Positions 26,938-35,947 of a DNA stretch of 50,381 nucleotides are shown here, in pieces. A program made the position numbers and the translations under genes. The notes under the pieces are model-generated. The model was not told the DNA's origin. It did not search any database and saw only the letters and a list, made by a program, of their open reading frames with translations. Origin of the DNA: an uncultured Porphyromonas sp. (lineage in GTDB: Bacteria > Bacteroidota > Bacteroidia > Bacteroidales > Porphyromonadaceae); NCBI RefSeq assembly GCF_938039215.1, contig NZ_CALHVI010000021.1, positions 1 through 50,381 on the forward strand. Direction: 5' to 3'. The first letter of the stretch is position 1; each line of letters begins with the position of its first letter.

Positions 26938-29661
26938 ATGACCACTACTTATACCGATGTCCATGGAGCCTCTGTGGTGCGCTTTGCGGACATTGAGATC
27001 CTCCGCTACGAGATCCCAGGCTTTGCTGCCCTCCCTTTGGAGCGGAAGCTATTCATCTATCACCTCAGTGAAGCGGCACTAGCAGGACGGGACATTACCT
27101 TCGATCAGAATGGCCGTCACGGCCTGCGTCTACGTGCCTTCTTCGAGGGGATCTACTTGACCTACTCGGGGGATAGAGACTCTGATGCTTTCCAAGCAAT
27201 ACAGACGTATCTCTTCCGCCTTTGGTTCTCATCGGGCATCCATCACCACTATGGCTCGGAGAAGTTCGAGCCTACGTTCTCCAAGGAATACCTTCTTGAA
27301 GTTCTTGCCGAGGTGCAGGCCCAAGGACAGCTCCTTCGCTATCGTGGGCAAGAGCTGGATGAACTACTCCAGCTGATCTTTGACCCCAAGGTCGCTCCCC
27401 GACGTACGGTGCAGAGTGGCGATGAGGATCTGGTGAAGGCTTCTTCGGCGAACTTCTATGCTTCGGGGGTAACACAAGCGGAAGCAGAAGGCTTCTATGC
27501 CCGTGCCTATGAGGAACTCTCCGAGCTCGAGCGTCAAGCTCCTCCTTCGCTTGGGCTGAATAGTCGCCTAGGGAAGAACGAAGATGGTGAGCTCTATGAG
27601 CAGGTCTACAAGCAGGGCGGACTCTATGGAGAGGCCCTCACACGCATCATCGCTTCTCTGAAGTCGGCAGCTGCCTATGCTGAGACGGATGACCAGCGTC
27701 GTACCATTCTCTCGCTCATTGACTACTATAAGACGGGCGATCTGGAGAAGTACAATGACTATTGTATCTCTTGGGTAGAGGATACGAAGCCCGAAGTAGA
27801 CTTCATCAATGGCTTCACCGAAGTCTACACCGATCCTCTGGGCACGAAGGGGATGTGGGAGAGTCTCGTGCATGTCCGTGACCACGAAGCCAGTGAGCGG
27901 ACGCAGAAGATCTGCTCCGAGGCAAAGTGGTTCGAGGATCATGCTCCTATTGATCCCCGCTTCAAGAAGGAGGAGCCACGAGGTGTCTCAGCTACCGTAG
28001 TCTCGGTCGCTATGCTGGCTGGTGACTCTTACCCCGCTACACCGATCGGTATCAACCTGCCCAACGCTGACTGGATACGTGCTACGCATGGCTCTAAGTC
28101 CGTGACGATCGACAACATTCATCGTGCTTACCATATCGCCTCGCAGCACAGTGGGATGGATGAGGTCTTCATCCCCGATCCTGCGGTACGTGAGCTCCTC
28201 ACGAAGTACGGCGAGGTCACGGAGCATCTACATACCGACCTGCACGAATGCTTAGGGCATGGCTCGGGGAAGCTCCTCTCTGGTGTCTCGGCTGATGCCC
28301 TTGGGGCTTATCATTCGACTCTGGAGGAGGCACGTGCCGATCTCTTTGCCCTCTACTACATGGCGGACGAGTACCTCGTGGAGCTGGGCCTACTACCCGA
28401 TCGGGAGGCTTACAAGGCTTGCTACTACCGCTACCTACTCAATGGGCTGGTCACTCAGCTCGTGCGCATCCGTCCTGGTCATGTGCTCGAGGAAGCGCAC
28501 ATGCGCAATCGTGCGCTTATCGCTCGCTACGTGCTGGAGAAGGGGAGTGCACTCGGTGCTGTCGAGCTAAAGGGGCTAGAGCTGGTCATCCATGACTACG
28601 AGGCGCTTCGTCCGATCCTCGCTGAACTCCTCGCCGAAGTACAGCGCATCAAGAGTGAAGGGGATCAGCAGGCAGGTCGTGCACTCGTCGAGCGCTATGC
28701 GATCGCTATTGACCCGAAGCTCCATACAGAAGTCCTTGCTCGCTATGAGCAGCTCCACATCGCTCCCTACAAGGGCTTTGTAAACCCCAAGCTGGAGCTA
28801 GTCTATGATGAAGAGGGTGGTATCACGGATGTTCGTGCCGACTACACCGAAGGTTATGCCGAGCAGATGCTACGCTATAGCCGAGAGTATGCTACCCTGC
28901 CTCTTGATCCTGTGACGGCGGAAGAGCTTCGTCACCCTATGCCCTCTGAGCAGGCACTCCTCGAAGCGAAGGAGCTACGGACGCAGCTACGCCATGTGAT
29001 GGATGGTCAGGTAGTCTCATCTATGCGAGATAAGGGCTTGCACTACGGAATCAACTTCGGTCTGACGCTCGACTATATCCTACGCCTTGCCGAGAAGCAG
29101 CCCAAGCGTACGGAGCTAGCTGCCTATCTCCTCTCTCGAGATGTCCGAGAGCTCAAGTTGATCGGTCAGCTCATCTATCCAGCTGAGGCTGTGACGTACG
29201 AAGTGGCTACCGAGCTAGCCCGCACCTCGTTCGCTAACCCCGAGCTAAGGGATTATCTTGCGAAGCACCTCTTCGATCGCACGCCCTCTTCTCCCTACTG
29301 GGCACTGGACTGGATCTTCGCCGAAGCCGATCAGCGCTGGGAGGATGTCTTACCCGTAGCCTTTACCATCTTAGCCCGTTGGTTCTCTCGAGGCTTTGTG
29401 CTCGAGACGGAGGCTTGGAGTACTAAGCTCCTTCGGGAGAGTCTAGCCTTCCTCTCCTCGGATGAAGTCCCTTATCCTACGGCACTCCAGCGGTCCGTCC
29501 TCTTGATGCTCAAGCGTTGGGGTCGCACGGATACTGAGATGCGTACAGCTCTCTTAGCTTCGGCTGAACTTGCTGCTTGGGAAGCGGCAGACAATCCCGT
29601 CCAGCAGGAATTTGCAGCTGACCTGCGCTTTGAATTTGAAGAATATCTCTCTACTTATTAG
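26938..29661 (+). CDS. Dipeptidyl peptidase III (M49) with C-terminal helical-repeat extension
   Basis: A zinc aminopeptidase releasing dipeptides from oligopeptide N-termini. The M49 motif HECLGH is at residues 436-441 and the second motif EEARAD at 463-468, so all metal ligands are present. No signal peptide is visible, so it is probably cytosolic or periplasmic by another route. The product is about 907 aa, whereas ordinary bacterial and human DPP III are about 675-740. The extra ~190 C-terminal residues (from about 718) are helical with repeated LLxRDVRELKLIGQLIYP-like blocks, resembling ARM/HEAT repeats of AlkD. I recall that P. gingivalis DPP III has such an extension. The start at 26938 is preferred over 26869 because the upstream part has no family similarity. 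Confidence 0.92.
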   Translation: MTTTYTDVHGASVVRFADIEILRYEIPGFAALPLERKLFIYHLSEAALAGRDITFDQNGRHGLRLRAFFEGIYLTYSGDRDSDAFQAIQTYLFRLWFSSGIHHHYGSEKFEPTFSKEYLLEVLAEVQAQGQLLRYRGQELDELLQLIFDPKVAPRRTVQSGDEDLVKASSANFYASGVTQAEAEGFYARAYEELSELERQAPPSLGLNSRLGKNEDGELYEQVYKQGGLYGEALTRIIASLKSAAAYAETDDQRRTILSLIDYYKTGDLEKYNDYCISWVEDTKPEVDFINGFTEVYTDPLGTKGMWESLVHVRDHEASERTQKICSEAKWFEDHAPIDPRFKKEEPRGVSATVVSVAMLAGDSYPATPIGINLPNADWIRATHGSKSVTIDNIHRAYHIASQHSGMDEVFIPDPAVRELLTKYGEVTEHLHTDLHECLGHGSGKLLSGVSADALGAYHSTLEEARADLFALYYMADEYLVELGLLPDREAYKACYYRYLLNGLVTQLVRIRPGHVLEEAHMRNRALIARYVLEKGSALGAVELKGLELVIHDYEALRPILAELLAEVQRIKSEGDQQAGRALVERYAIAIDPKLHTEVLARYEQLHIAPYKGFVNPKLELVYDEEGGITDVRADYTEGYAEQMLRYSREYATLPLDPVTAEELRHPMPSEQALLEAKELRTQLRHVMDGQVVSSMRDKGLHYGINFGLTLDYILRLAEKQPKRTELAAYLLSRDVRELKLIGQLIYPAEAVTYEVATELARTSFANPELRDYLAKHLFDRTPSSPYWALDWIFAEADQRWEDVLPVAFTILARWFSRGFVLETEAWSTKLLRESLAFLSSDEVPYPTALQRSVLLMLKRWGRTDTEMRTALLASAELAAWEAADNPVQQEFAADLRFEFEEYLSTY

Positions 29662-29671
29662 TTCCACTCCG

Positions 29672-31279
29672 ATGAAACGAATACTCGCTTTTCTAGCCTT
29701 TGGGATTTGTCTCAGTTCCTTCGCTTCTCAGTCGCAGGCTACGGCATCTGCTGAACTCAAGATGGAGAAGCCCCGCAAGGTACGCTTCCCCTTCTATTAC
29801 TTCGAGCAGCCGGTCAATGGTAACCTTATCGGTCGAGGTGCTGACCAAGCGCTCTTTGGTATCTATACGACGCACACACGAGGCTACCAGCTCGAAGCGC
29901 TGACGATCGACCTCACAGGTACTACAGACCTCCGTGATGTCACGGCGCTCAAGATCTACCGCACGAAGAATAAGGATCGCTTCGATCCCCGTGATCCAGG
30001 TGAACTGCTTGCCCAAGTGAAGGTCGGGAAGAAGACGCTCGTCCCCTTCAAGATCTCAAGACAGCTGAAGGAAGAGGATGCCCTCTGGGTAGTCGCAGAC
30101 ATTGCTCCTAAGGCAAAGGAAGGTCATCATGTATCGGCCGAAGTAGCGACCATCATCGCTGACAATCTCGAGCTAGAAGGTCTCACTACGGAGCGTCATA
30201 CTCAGGAGATCGTCCTGCAGCGTACGCTCGTCTGGGCACCAGGTGAGGCAGGCTCGAAGCACTACCGCATCCCAGGGATCGTCCGCCTATCGGATGGTAC
30301 GCTGGTAGCGAGTATCGACCGACGCAAGGAGAAGGACGGTGACCTCCCTGCTGATATCGATGTCGAAGTCAAGCGTAGCACTGATGGTGGTCATACCTGG
30401 AGTGCTCCTATCACCGTCGCAGCGGGTACGAAGGAGCATGGCTATGGCGATGCAGCCATGGCCACTGATGGTAAGACCATCTATATGGTGATGATCGGTG
30501 GGTCAGGTCTTTGGACTTATCCCTCGATCTCCAAGGAGCCTTCACAGATGTACTTCACCAAGAGTACAGATGGAGGGAAGACTTGGGCTCCCCTAGATAA
30601 TATCACCAAGCAGGTCTATCTCGCCCCCTACGCTTGGGGTGGCTTCTTTGCCTCGGGGAATGGAATCATCACCTCAAAGGGGCGCATTGTCTTCGTAGCA
30701 GCTCAGCGTACGGATCAGAGTTGGGGTGGAGCGATGGACAATATCCTCGTCTACTCGGACGACAAGGGTAAGACGTGGAAGATCTCTTCACCTGCTCGCC
30801 ATGATGGTGATGAGTCTAAGGTCGTCGAGCTCTCTGATGGTTCGCTCCTCGTCTCTAGTCGCAACCGTGCCTCTGGAGCTAACGCCCGCACCTATATCCA
30901 AACACGTGATGGCGGGAAGACCTGGATGCCTGCTGGCACGTGGCCCGAACTTACGGGGAATGCTTGCAACGGTGCCTTCACCCGCTATCAGCCTATCGGC
31001 AAGGGCCGAGGAGAGCGCTCGAAGTACCTCCTGCACACCCTGCCTGCCAGCCCAACGCGTGATCATCTTCGCCTCTTCCTCAGCAAGGATGAGGGGAAGA
31101 CTTGGCCTATCTCTCGCGAGATCTGCCGAGGTGAAGCAGTCTACAGCGAAGTGATGATCTTCCCTGATGGTACCATCGGGATCATCAGCGAAGAGAATGA
31201 CCGCCCTGCCTTCGATATTTACTTCACTCGTGTCTCTCTAGACTGGCTCCTCTCGGGGACTCCTAGCACGAGCCGTTAG
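29672..31279 (+). CDS. Secreted sialidase (GH33, BNR repeats)
   Basis: An exo-sialidase removing terminal sialic acid from glycoconjugates. From the ATG at 29672 it has 535 aa: signal peptide (MKRILAFLAFGICLSSFASQSQA), a beta-sandwich N-terminal domain (about 25-185), then a six-bladed propeller with the arginine motif YRIPGIVRLSDGTLVAS and five Asp-boxes (STDGGHTW, STDGGKTW, SDDKGKTW, TRDGGKTW, SKDEGKTW). It ends shortly after the propeller (DWLLSGTPSTSR), with no C-terminal domain of the type IX secretion kind, so export probably stops at the periplasm or follows another route. It starts 10 bp after the peptidase gene. No sialic acid catabolism genes are nearby. Confidence 0.93.
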   Translation: MKRILAFLAFGICLSSFASQSQATASAELKMEKPRKVRFPFYYFEQPVNGNLIGRGADQALFGIYTTHTRGYQLEALTIDLTGTTDLRDVTALKIYRTKNKDRFDPRDPGELLAQVKVGKKTLVPFKISRQLKEEDALWVVADIAPKAKEGHHVSAEVATIIADNLELEGLTTERHTQEIVLQRTLVWAPGEAGSKHYRIPGIVRLSDGTLVASIDRRKEKDGDLPADIDVEVKRSTDGGHTWSAPITVAAGTKEHGYGDAAMATDGKTIYMVMIGGSGLWTYPSISKEPSQMYFTKSTDGGKTWAPLDNITKQVYLAPYAWGGFFASGNGIITSKGRIVFVAAQRTDQSWGGAMDNILVYSDDKGKTWKISSPARHDGDESKVVELSDGSLLVSSRNRASGANARTYIQTRDGGKTWMPAGTWPELTGNACNGAFTRYQPIGKGRGERSKYLLHTLPASPTRDHLRLFLSKDEGKTWPISREICRGEAVYSEVMIFPDGTIGIISEENDRPAFDIYFTRVSLDWLLSGTPSTSR

Positions 31280-31353
31280 TACGAGCAAACACCCCATCTT
31301 CTCCCTCCCACTGAAGGGGAGAAATGATGCACCCTCCAAGAGGTCCTAAGAAA

Positions 31354-31435
31354 ACCTACTGTGGGTCGCATCGACGACCCACGGTAGGTCGTCGATGCGA
31401 CCCACAGTAGGTTTTTTGGGCGATGTACCGTAGGT
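31354..31435. repeat. 23-bp pitch palindrome array, family 1, locus 3
   Basis: Palindromes start at 31354, 31377, 31400 and 31423, an exact 23-bp pitch. Units 1 and 3 with flanks form 29-nt perfect arms (31351-31379 and 31387-31415) around a 7-nt centre, followed by TTTTTT. This is the most intact copy. The fourth unit is decayed at its left end (ATGTACCGTAGGT). Confidence 0.92.
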
Positions 31436-31657
31436 CTCTTTTTATCCCCTCGCTATAGGCCTGTGATAGGGGCTTGTTGGATGGCTTGTCTAGGGAGCTT
31501 CTCTAGCCTTGCTCCCTAGGGCTAGTTTGCCCCCAGAAGAAGAGCTTCGACCTATATCCAAGAAGGGTGGGAGTTGATGCTTATGTGTGGCTTTCTCACT
31601 GGGGAAGAGACCTATACGTAAAGATTATTTATTAAAGTATTTAATTAGCTAAAGAGT

Positions 31658-31689
31658 TTTGCCTAAGTGTACTTTATTCCTTAGCTTTG
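31658..31689 (+). promoter_or_regulatory. Promoter of korAB
   Basis: TTTG (31658-31661), a 20-bp spacer and TAGCTTTG (31682-31689) form a consensus Bacteroidota promoter. The preceding 40 bp are very A+T-rich, like an UP-type element. This is the best promoter in the window, fitting high expression of a central enzyme. Confidence 0.85.
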
Positions 31690-31838
31690 TTACGCTTTAA
31701 GCAGAGCAAACGGAATGTCGGCGCAACATGTCCTCTATCACTTATCGGTACAATTCCTAGACCAGATGACTTGCCTTACTCCTGCCGAGTAAGGTCTGCG
31801 CCGGCGCACAATATTATATCAATGTAGTACTAAAAGCT

Positions 31839-33698
31839 ATGGACGAACAGAAAGCGGTCAAAACCCTCAAGGACATCGTCATCCGCTTCTCCGGAGACTC
31901 TGGAGACGGGATGCAGCTCACGGGGACGATCTTCTCTGACCTCTCCGCCATGACGGGGAACACCATCTCTACCTTCCCCGACTTCCCAGCCGAGATCCGA
32001 GCCCCTCAGGGGACGCTCAGTGGTGTCTCGGGCTACCAAGTGCAGATAGGTTCACGGACGGTACGAACCCCAGGGGAGCAAGCAGATATCCTCGTGGCTA
32101 TGAATCCTGCTGCCCTCAAGGTCAGTGTGAAGCACCTCAAGCGTGATTCGATCATCATCATTGACACCGACTCCTTCACAGCTAATGACCTAAAGAAGGC
32201 TGAATTCAAGACCGAAGAACCCTTCGAGGAGCTCGGTCTGAAGACCCAGCAGGTCATCCCCGCTCCTATCTCCTCCATCGTCAAGGAGGGGCTGAAGGAC
32301 TTTGGTCTTGATGCCAAGTCTGCACTCCGATGCAAGAACATGTTTGCTCTTGGTCTTATCTGCTGGATCTGCGATCGTCCTCTCGGCCCTGCAGAGCAGT
32401 TCCTCGACCGTAAGTTCGGCAAGAAGCCTCAGCTACGTGATGCTAACATCGCCTCCCTCAACCACGGCTTCGACTTTGGTGCGAATACCCACGCTACGGC
32501 AAGTATCTTCCGCATCGAGACGCAGAAGCCTGTCCCTGGACGCTACCTCGATATCAATGGGAATAAGGCTACGGCCTACGGGCTGATCGCCGCTGCTGAG
32601 CAGGCAGGCCTCGAGCTCTTCCTCGGTAGCTACCCCATCACTCCTGCTACGGATATCCTACATGAGCTCGCTAAGCACAAGGCTCTGGGTGTGAAGACGG
32701 TGCAGGCAGAAGATGAGATCGCAGGTATTTGTACGGCTATCGGTGCTTCCTTCGCTGGAGACCTTGCCGTGACGACCACTTCTGGTCCTGGTCTTGCGCT
32801 GAAGAGTGAAGCACTTGGTCTAGCCGTCATGGCAGAGCTTCCTCTTGTACTCGTCGACGTACAGCGTGGTGGCCCATCGACGGGGCTTCCTACCAAGAGC
32901 GAACAGACCGACCTCATGCAGGCCCTCTACGGACGTAATGGTGAAGCTCCACTTCCCGTCCTCGCTGCGACGACCCCAGACACTTGCTTCTTCGCTGCCT
33001 ATTGGGCTGCTAAGATCGCCATTGAGCACATGACTCCAGTGATCCTCCTGACGGATACCTTCGTGGCTAACGGCTCCTCTGCTTGGCGCATCCCCAACTT
33101 CCACGAGCTCCCCACGATCGAGCCTAACTACGTCTCTAAGCTCCCCGAAGGAGCAGCAGAGGGCTGGCGTCCTTACTTCCGCAATGAGGAAACGAAGGTG
33201 CGCTACTGGGCTGTGCCTGGTACCCCTGGCTTCGAGCACCGCCTCGGAGGTCTGGAGAAGAACTATAACACCAGTGCTATCAGCACCGATGCAGCTAACC
33301 ATGCCCTCATGGTGAAGACTCGACAGGAGAAGGTAGACTACATCGCTAACGAGATCCCTCTCCTCGAGGTCGAAGGCGATCAGGATGCAGATACGCTCAT
33401 CGTCGGATGGGGTGGTACCTATGGTCACCTCTTCGAAGCAGCTCATAAGCTCCGTGATCGTGGCTACAAGGTCGCTCATGCTCACTTCAGCTTCATCAAT
33501 CCTCTGCCTAAGAACACGGAGGAAGTCCTTCGTCGCTTCAAGAAGGTCGTTGTCGCAGAGCAGAACAATGGTATGTTCGCTCGCCATCTGCGTGGCAAGA
33601 TCGACAACTTCGTCCCACGGCAGTACAATGAGGTCACAGGTCAGCCCTTCAGCCTCTCGCACCTAGTCGAAGAATTCACCAAACTTATCGAAGAATAG
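31839..33698 (+). CDS. korA: 2-oxoacid:ferredoxin oxidoreductase, fused gamma-alpha subunit (KorA)
   Basis: The enzyme oxidatively decarboxylates a 2-oxoacid, probably 2-oxoglutarate, to the acyl-CoA and reduces ferredoxin. The 619-aa subunit joins an N-terminal gamma domain (VIRFSGDSGDGMQLTG, about 10-190) to the alpha domain with LFLGSYPITPATDILHELAK, a TTTSGPGLALKSEALG segment and VQRGGPSTGLPTKSEQ. The next gene encodes the beta subunit, 4 bp away. Kor is favoured over pyruvate or branched-chain enzymes because of the two-subunit layout and these motifs, but the substrate is inferred. Confidence 0.93.
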   Translation: MDEQKAVKTLKDIVIRFSGDSGDGMQLTGTIFSDLSAMTGNTISTFPDFPAEIRAPQGTLSGVSGYQVQIGSRTVRTPGEQADILVAMNPAALKVSVKHLKRDSIIIIDTDSFTANDLKKAEFKTEEPFEELGLKTQQVIPAPISSIVKEGLKDFGLDAKSALRCKNMFALGLICWICDRPLGPAEQFLDRKFGKKPQLRDANIASLNHGFDFGANTHATASIFRIETQKPVPGRYLDINGNKATAYGLIAAAEQAGLELFLGSYPITPATDILHELAKHKALGVKTVQAEDEIAGICTAIGASFAGDLAVTTTSGPGLALKSEALGLAVMAELPLVLVDVQRGGPSTGLPTKSEQTDLMQALYGRNGEAPLPVLAATTPDTCFFAAYWAAKIAIEHMTPVILLTDTFVANGSSAWRIPNFHELPTIEPNYVSKLPEGAAEGWRPYFRNEETKVRYWAVPGTPGFEHRLGGLEKNYNTSAISTDAANHALMVKTRQEKVDYIANEIPLLEVEGDQDADTLIVGWGGTYGHLFEAAHKLRDRGYKVAHAHFSFINPLPKNTEEVLRRFKKVVVAEQNNGMFARHLRGKIDNFVPRQYNEVTGQPFSLSHLVEEFTKLIEE

Positions 33699-33702
33699 CC
33701 CT

Positions 33703-34734
33703 ATGGAAACGAATGCAAACCCAGTGAAGTTAGACGCTAAGAACTTCAAGAGTGACCAGTACGTACGCTGGTGTCCTGGCTGCGGTGACCATGGTGTCCT
33801 GGCTACTCTGCAGAAGTCCATGGCGGAGGTGGGTATCCCTACGGAGAAGACTGCTGTCATCTCAGGGATCGGATGCTCCTCTCGTCTACCATACTATGTG
33901 AATGCCTACGGCTTCCATACCATCCATGGTCGTGCAGCAGCCATCGCTACAGGGCTGAAGACCGCTCGTCCCGACCTGTGTGTCTGGATCGCTACGGGTG
34001 ACGGTGACAGCCTCGCTATCGGGGGGAACCACTTCATCCACGCTATTCGCCGTAATGTGGACCTGAACTTCATCCTCTTCAACAACCGCATCTACGGGCT
34101 GACGAAGGGGCAGTACTCGCCTACATCTGCTCGTGGCTTCGTCTCTAAGAGTTCACCCTTCGGTACGGTAGAGGATCCATTCATCCCTGCTGAGCTATGC
34201 TTCGGTGCTCGTGGTCGCTTCTTCGCTCGTTCGCTCGATATCGATATGAAGCTCCTTGGGCAGTGTATGGTAGCAAGTGCCAAGCATAAAGGGGCTGCTG
34301 TCGTCGAAGTCCTCGTGAACTGTGTGATCTTCAATGACGGGATCCACAAGGGTGTTGCCCAGCGTGAAGTGCGTGACGATCGCTCGATCGTCCTGCGTCA
34401 CGGCGAGAAGATGATCTTCGGTAAGGAGAAGAACAAGGGTATTGTCCTGGATGGTCTCCGACTCAAGGCCGTCACCATCGGCGAAGATGGCTATACGCTG
34501 GATGATGTGCTCACGCATGATGCTCACGAAGTAGATCCTACGCTCCACACGATGCTAGCGATGATGGGTACGAGTGATGATATGCCAGTTGCCTTCGGGA
34601 TCATCCGTGAGGTAGAAGATATCTGCTACGACCAAGCTGTCACAGACCAGATCGAGGAAGTCCGAGCTCAGAAGCCTGGCATCCGTTCGCTGGAAGATGT
34701 CCTGATGAAGGATGCTTACTGGGAAGTGAAGTAG
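33703..34734 (+). CDS. korB: 2-oxoacid:ferredoxin oxidoreductase, beta subunit (KorB)
   Basis: The thiamine-diphosphate-binding subunit, 343 aa. It shows WCPGCGDHGVLATLQK near the N-terminus, SGIGCSSRLPYY, and the ThDP/Mg motif TGDGDSLAIGGNHFIHA followed by FNNRIYGLTKGQ. No ferredoxin-type 8-Fe cluster domain is present, and no separate delta subunit follows. The gene ends at a long bidirectional terminator (34773-34818). Confidence 0.94.
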   Translation: METNANPVKLDAKNFKSDQYVRWCPGCGDHGVLATLQKSMAEVGIPTEKTAVISGIGCSSRLPYYVNAYGFHTIHGRAAAIATGLKTARPDLCVWIATGDGDSLAIGGNHFIHAIRRNVDLNFILFNNRIYGLTKGQYSPTSARGFVSKSSPFGTVEDPFIPAELCFGARGRFFARSLDIDMKLLGQCMVASAKHKGAAVVEVLVNCVIFNDGIHKGVAQREVRDDRSIVLRHGEKMIFGKEKNKGIVLDGLRLKAVTIGEDGYTLDDVLTHDAHEVDPTLHTMLAMMGTSDDMPVAFGIIREVEDICYDQAVTDQIEEVRAQKPGIRSLEDVLMKDAYWEVK

Positions 34735-34772
34735 TAAGTATCTCCTTACTACCCAGCTTAGACAGCTATAAG

Positions 34773-34818
34773 AAAGCCACGAGGCCACCTCTCAGATGAG
34801 AGGTGGCCTCGTGGCTTT
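34773..34818. terminator. Bidirectional terminator between korB and porN
   Basis: Twenty-two-nucleotide perfect arms (34773-34794 and 34797-34818, starting AAAGCCACGAGGCC) around two bases. Starting AAAG and ending CTTT, it can serve both convergent transcripts. Confidence 0.85.
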
Positions 34819-34898
34819 TATTTCTGTAGGTCTATGCCTTCTGTTTGGGCGACTTGGTCAAGCTTTTCTAGGGGGCTTATGATGCCCACCATCTAAAA

Positions 34899-35924
34899 CT
34901 AATCTTGGCCACGATCACGCACAGAGCGAGAGGTAGATGTGGTAGCGGGCTTGGTTGACTTGGAGGGTAGGCGCTGACTCGGAGAACTAGATGTGTTCAG
35001 TTTCTTAAGCTTTACCTTTTTCTTCTTGACCGTAGGAGATCCGCTCTGTCGTATGCTGTCAGGGAGGTAGAGCTGGGATTGGAAGTCCGATAGCTCCCGT
35101 TCGATCCGCTTTTGTGCTTCCTTCTGGGCCTCAGGTGTGGGATATTCTTCCATCAGTGTCCGTCCAAGGAGGTCATCAGCCTTGATGATCTCACCTTCGT
35201 AGAGCCCTAGGCGGAAGAAGTCGTCCAGCGTGGAGTGGCGGACACCATTCTGAGCACTAAGGGCTATCCTCTGAGTCCGCAGGTAGGGTAGTAGATCTGA
35301 GTACTTGACCCAGAAAAGTGGCATACGTAGCTCTCCATAGTCGCCGATACCGCTGAGTATGGGGCAGAGGGCAGAGACTTCGGTCATATAAGTCGAAGTC
35401 CCTTCGTCGAAGAGGTGAACCTCCTTGAGGTAGTAGCTCTTTACGTCACTCGACGGAATATCCGAAGGACGACCTTCGATATAGTCGATATGGAAGCGCT
35501 CCAAGAAATCCTTGAAGCTGAGTAGGTGTGCTTCATCCAGTTGCTCTGCCCCGTCGATATACTCGTAGACGGGTATCTTGCCAGAGGCATAGAGCAGGAA
35601 GATTTGGGCAAAGAGATTTCCCTCCCTCTCGGTCGCTACTTGTGGCGAATAGAGCGGGGCATTGGCTCGACTTGTGAGATCAATAGATCGGTAGATACTA
35701 CGAAGCCAAGAGGCATGTTCGTAGGGATCTCTATCGGTGGTGCCAAAGGTCTTAGCTCGCTCTGAGAGCTGATCGATCGAGGGCTGTAGCTTCTGCTTAT
35801 TCGCTTGCCCTTGAGCCTTTGTCCCTTTACGCACTACCGGAGTACGAGGAGTATCCTGCGCCGAGAGGTCGGTGATGCCTAGGGCGAATGCTGTAGATAG
35901 AAGGAGAAGGGGTATTTGCTTCAT
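34899..35924 (-). CDS. porN: Type IX secretion system protein PorN (GldN family)
   Basis: A periplasmic partner that forms the large ring with the lipoprotein PorK under the outer membrane. The 341-aa product has a signal peptide (MKQIPLLLLSTAFALGITDLSAQ), a GldN core with ASWLRSIYRSIDL, NAPLYSP, NLFAQIFLL, KIPVYEY and LREDW-like positions (MPLFWVKYSDLLPYL), and a lysine/serine-rich C-terminus (from about 300). It is the last gene of the operon, 23 bp after porM. Confidence 0.94.
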   Translation of the reverse strand: MKQIPLLLLSTAFALGITDLSAQDTPRTPVVRKGTKAQGQANKQKLQPSIDQLSERAKTFGTTDRDPYEHASWLRSIYRSIDLTSRANAPLYSPQVATEREGNLFAQIFLLYASGKIPVYEYIDGAEQLDEAHLLSFKDFLERFHIDYIEGRPSDIPSSDVKSYYLKEVHLFDEGTSTYMTEVSALCPILSGIGDYGELRMPLFWVKYSDLLPYLRTQRIALSAQNGVRHSTLDDFFRLGLYEGEIIKADDLLGRTLMEEYPTPEAQKEAQKRIERELSDFQSQLYLPDSIRQSGSPTVKKKKVKLKKLNTSSSPSQRLPSKSTKPATTSTSRSVRDRGQD

Positions 35925-35947
35925 AGCTGTAGTGTCTAGAGAGGGGC

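Larger units (their letters stand above)
31280..31838. other. Intergenic region and leader upstream of korA
   Basis: About 560 bp holding the family 1 array locus 3 (31354-31435), a strong promoter (31658-31689) and a leader of roughly 140 nt before korA. The leader contains the hairpin CCTTACTC/GAGTAAGG (31774-31781 and 31787-31794) and the palindrome GCGCCGGCGC near 31798-31807. I recognise no known riboswitch. Confidence 0.55.

Noticed and set aside
29570..29671. N-terminal extension of the sialidase into the peptidase gene
   Set aside because: The ATG at 29672 gives a clean signal peptide; the upstream part merely overlaps the previous gene in another frame.
32820..33662. 280-aa open frame on the minus strand inside korA
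   Set aside because: It is fully antisense to a well-conserved gene; such frames arise from the codon bias of this genome, as do several others over 100 aa.
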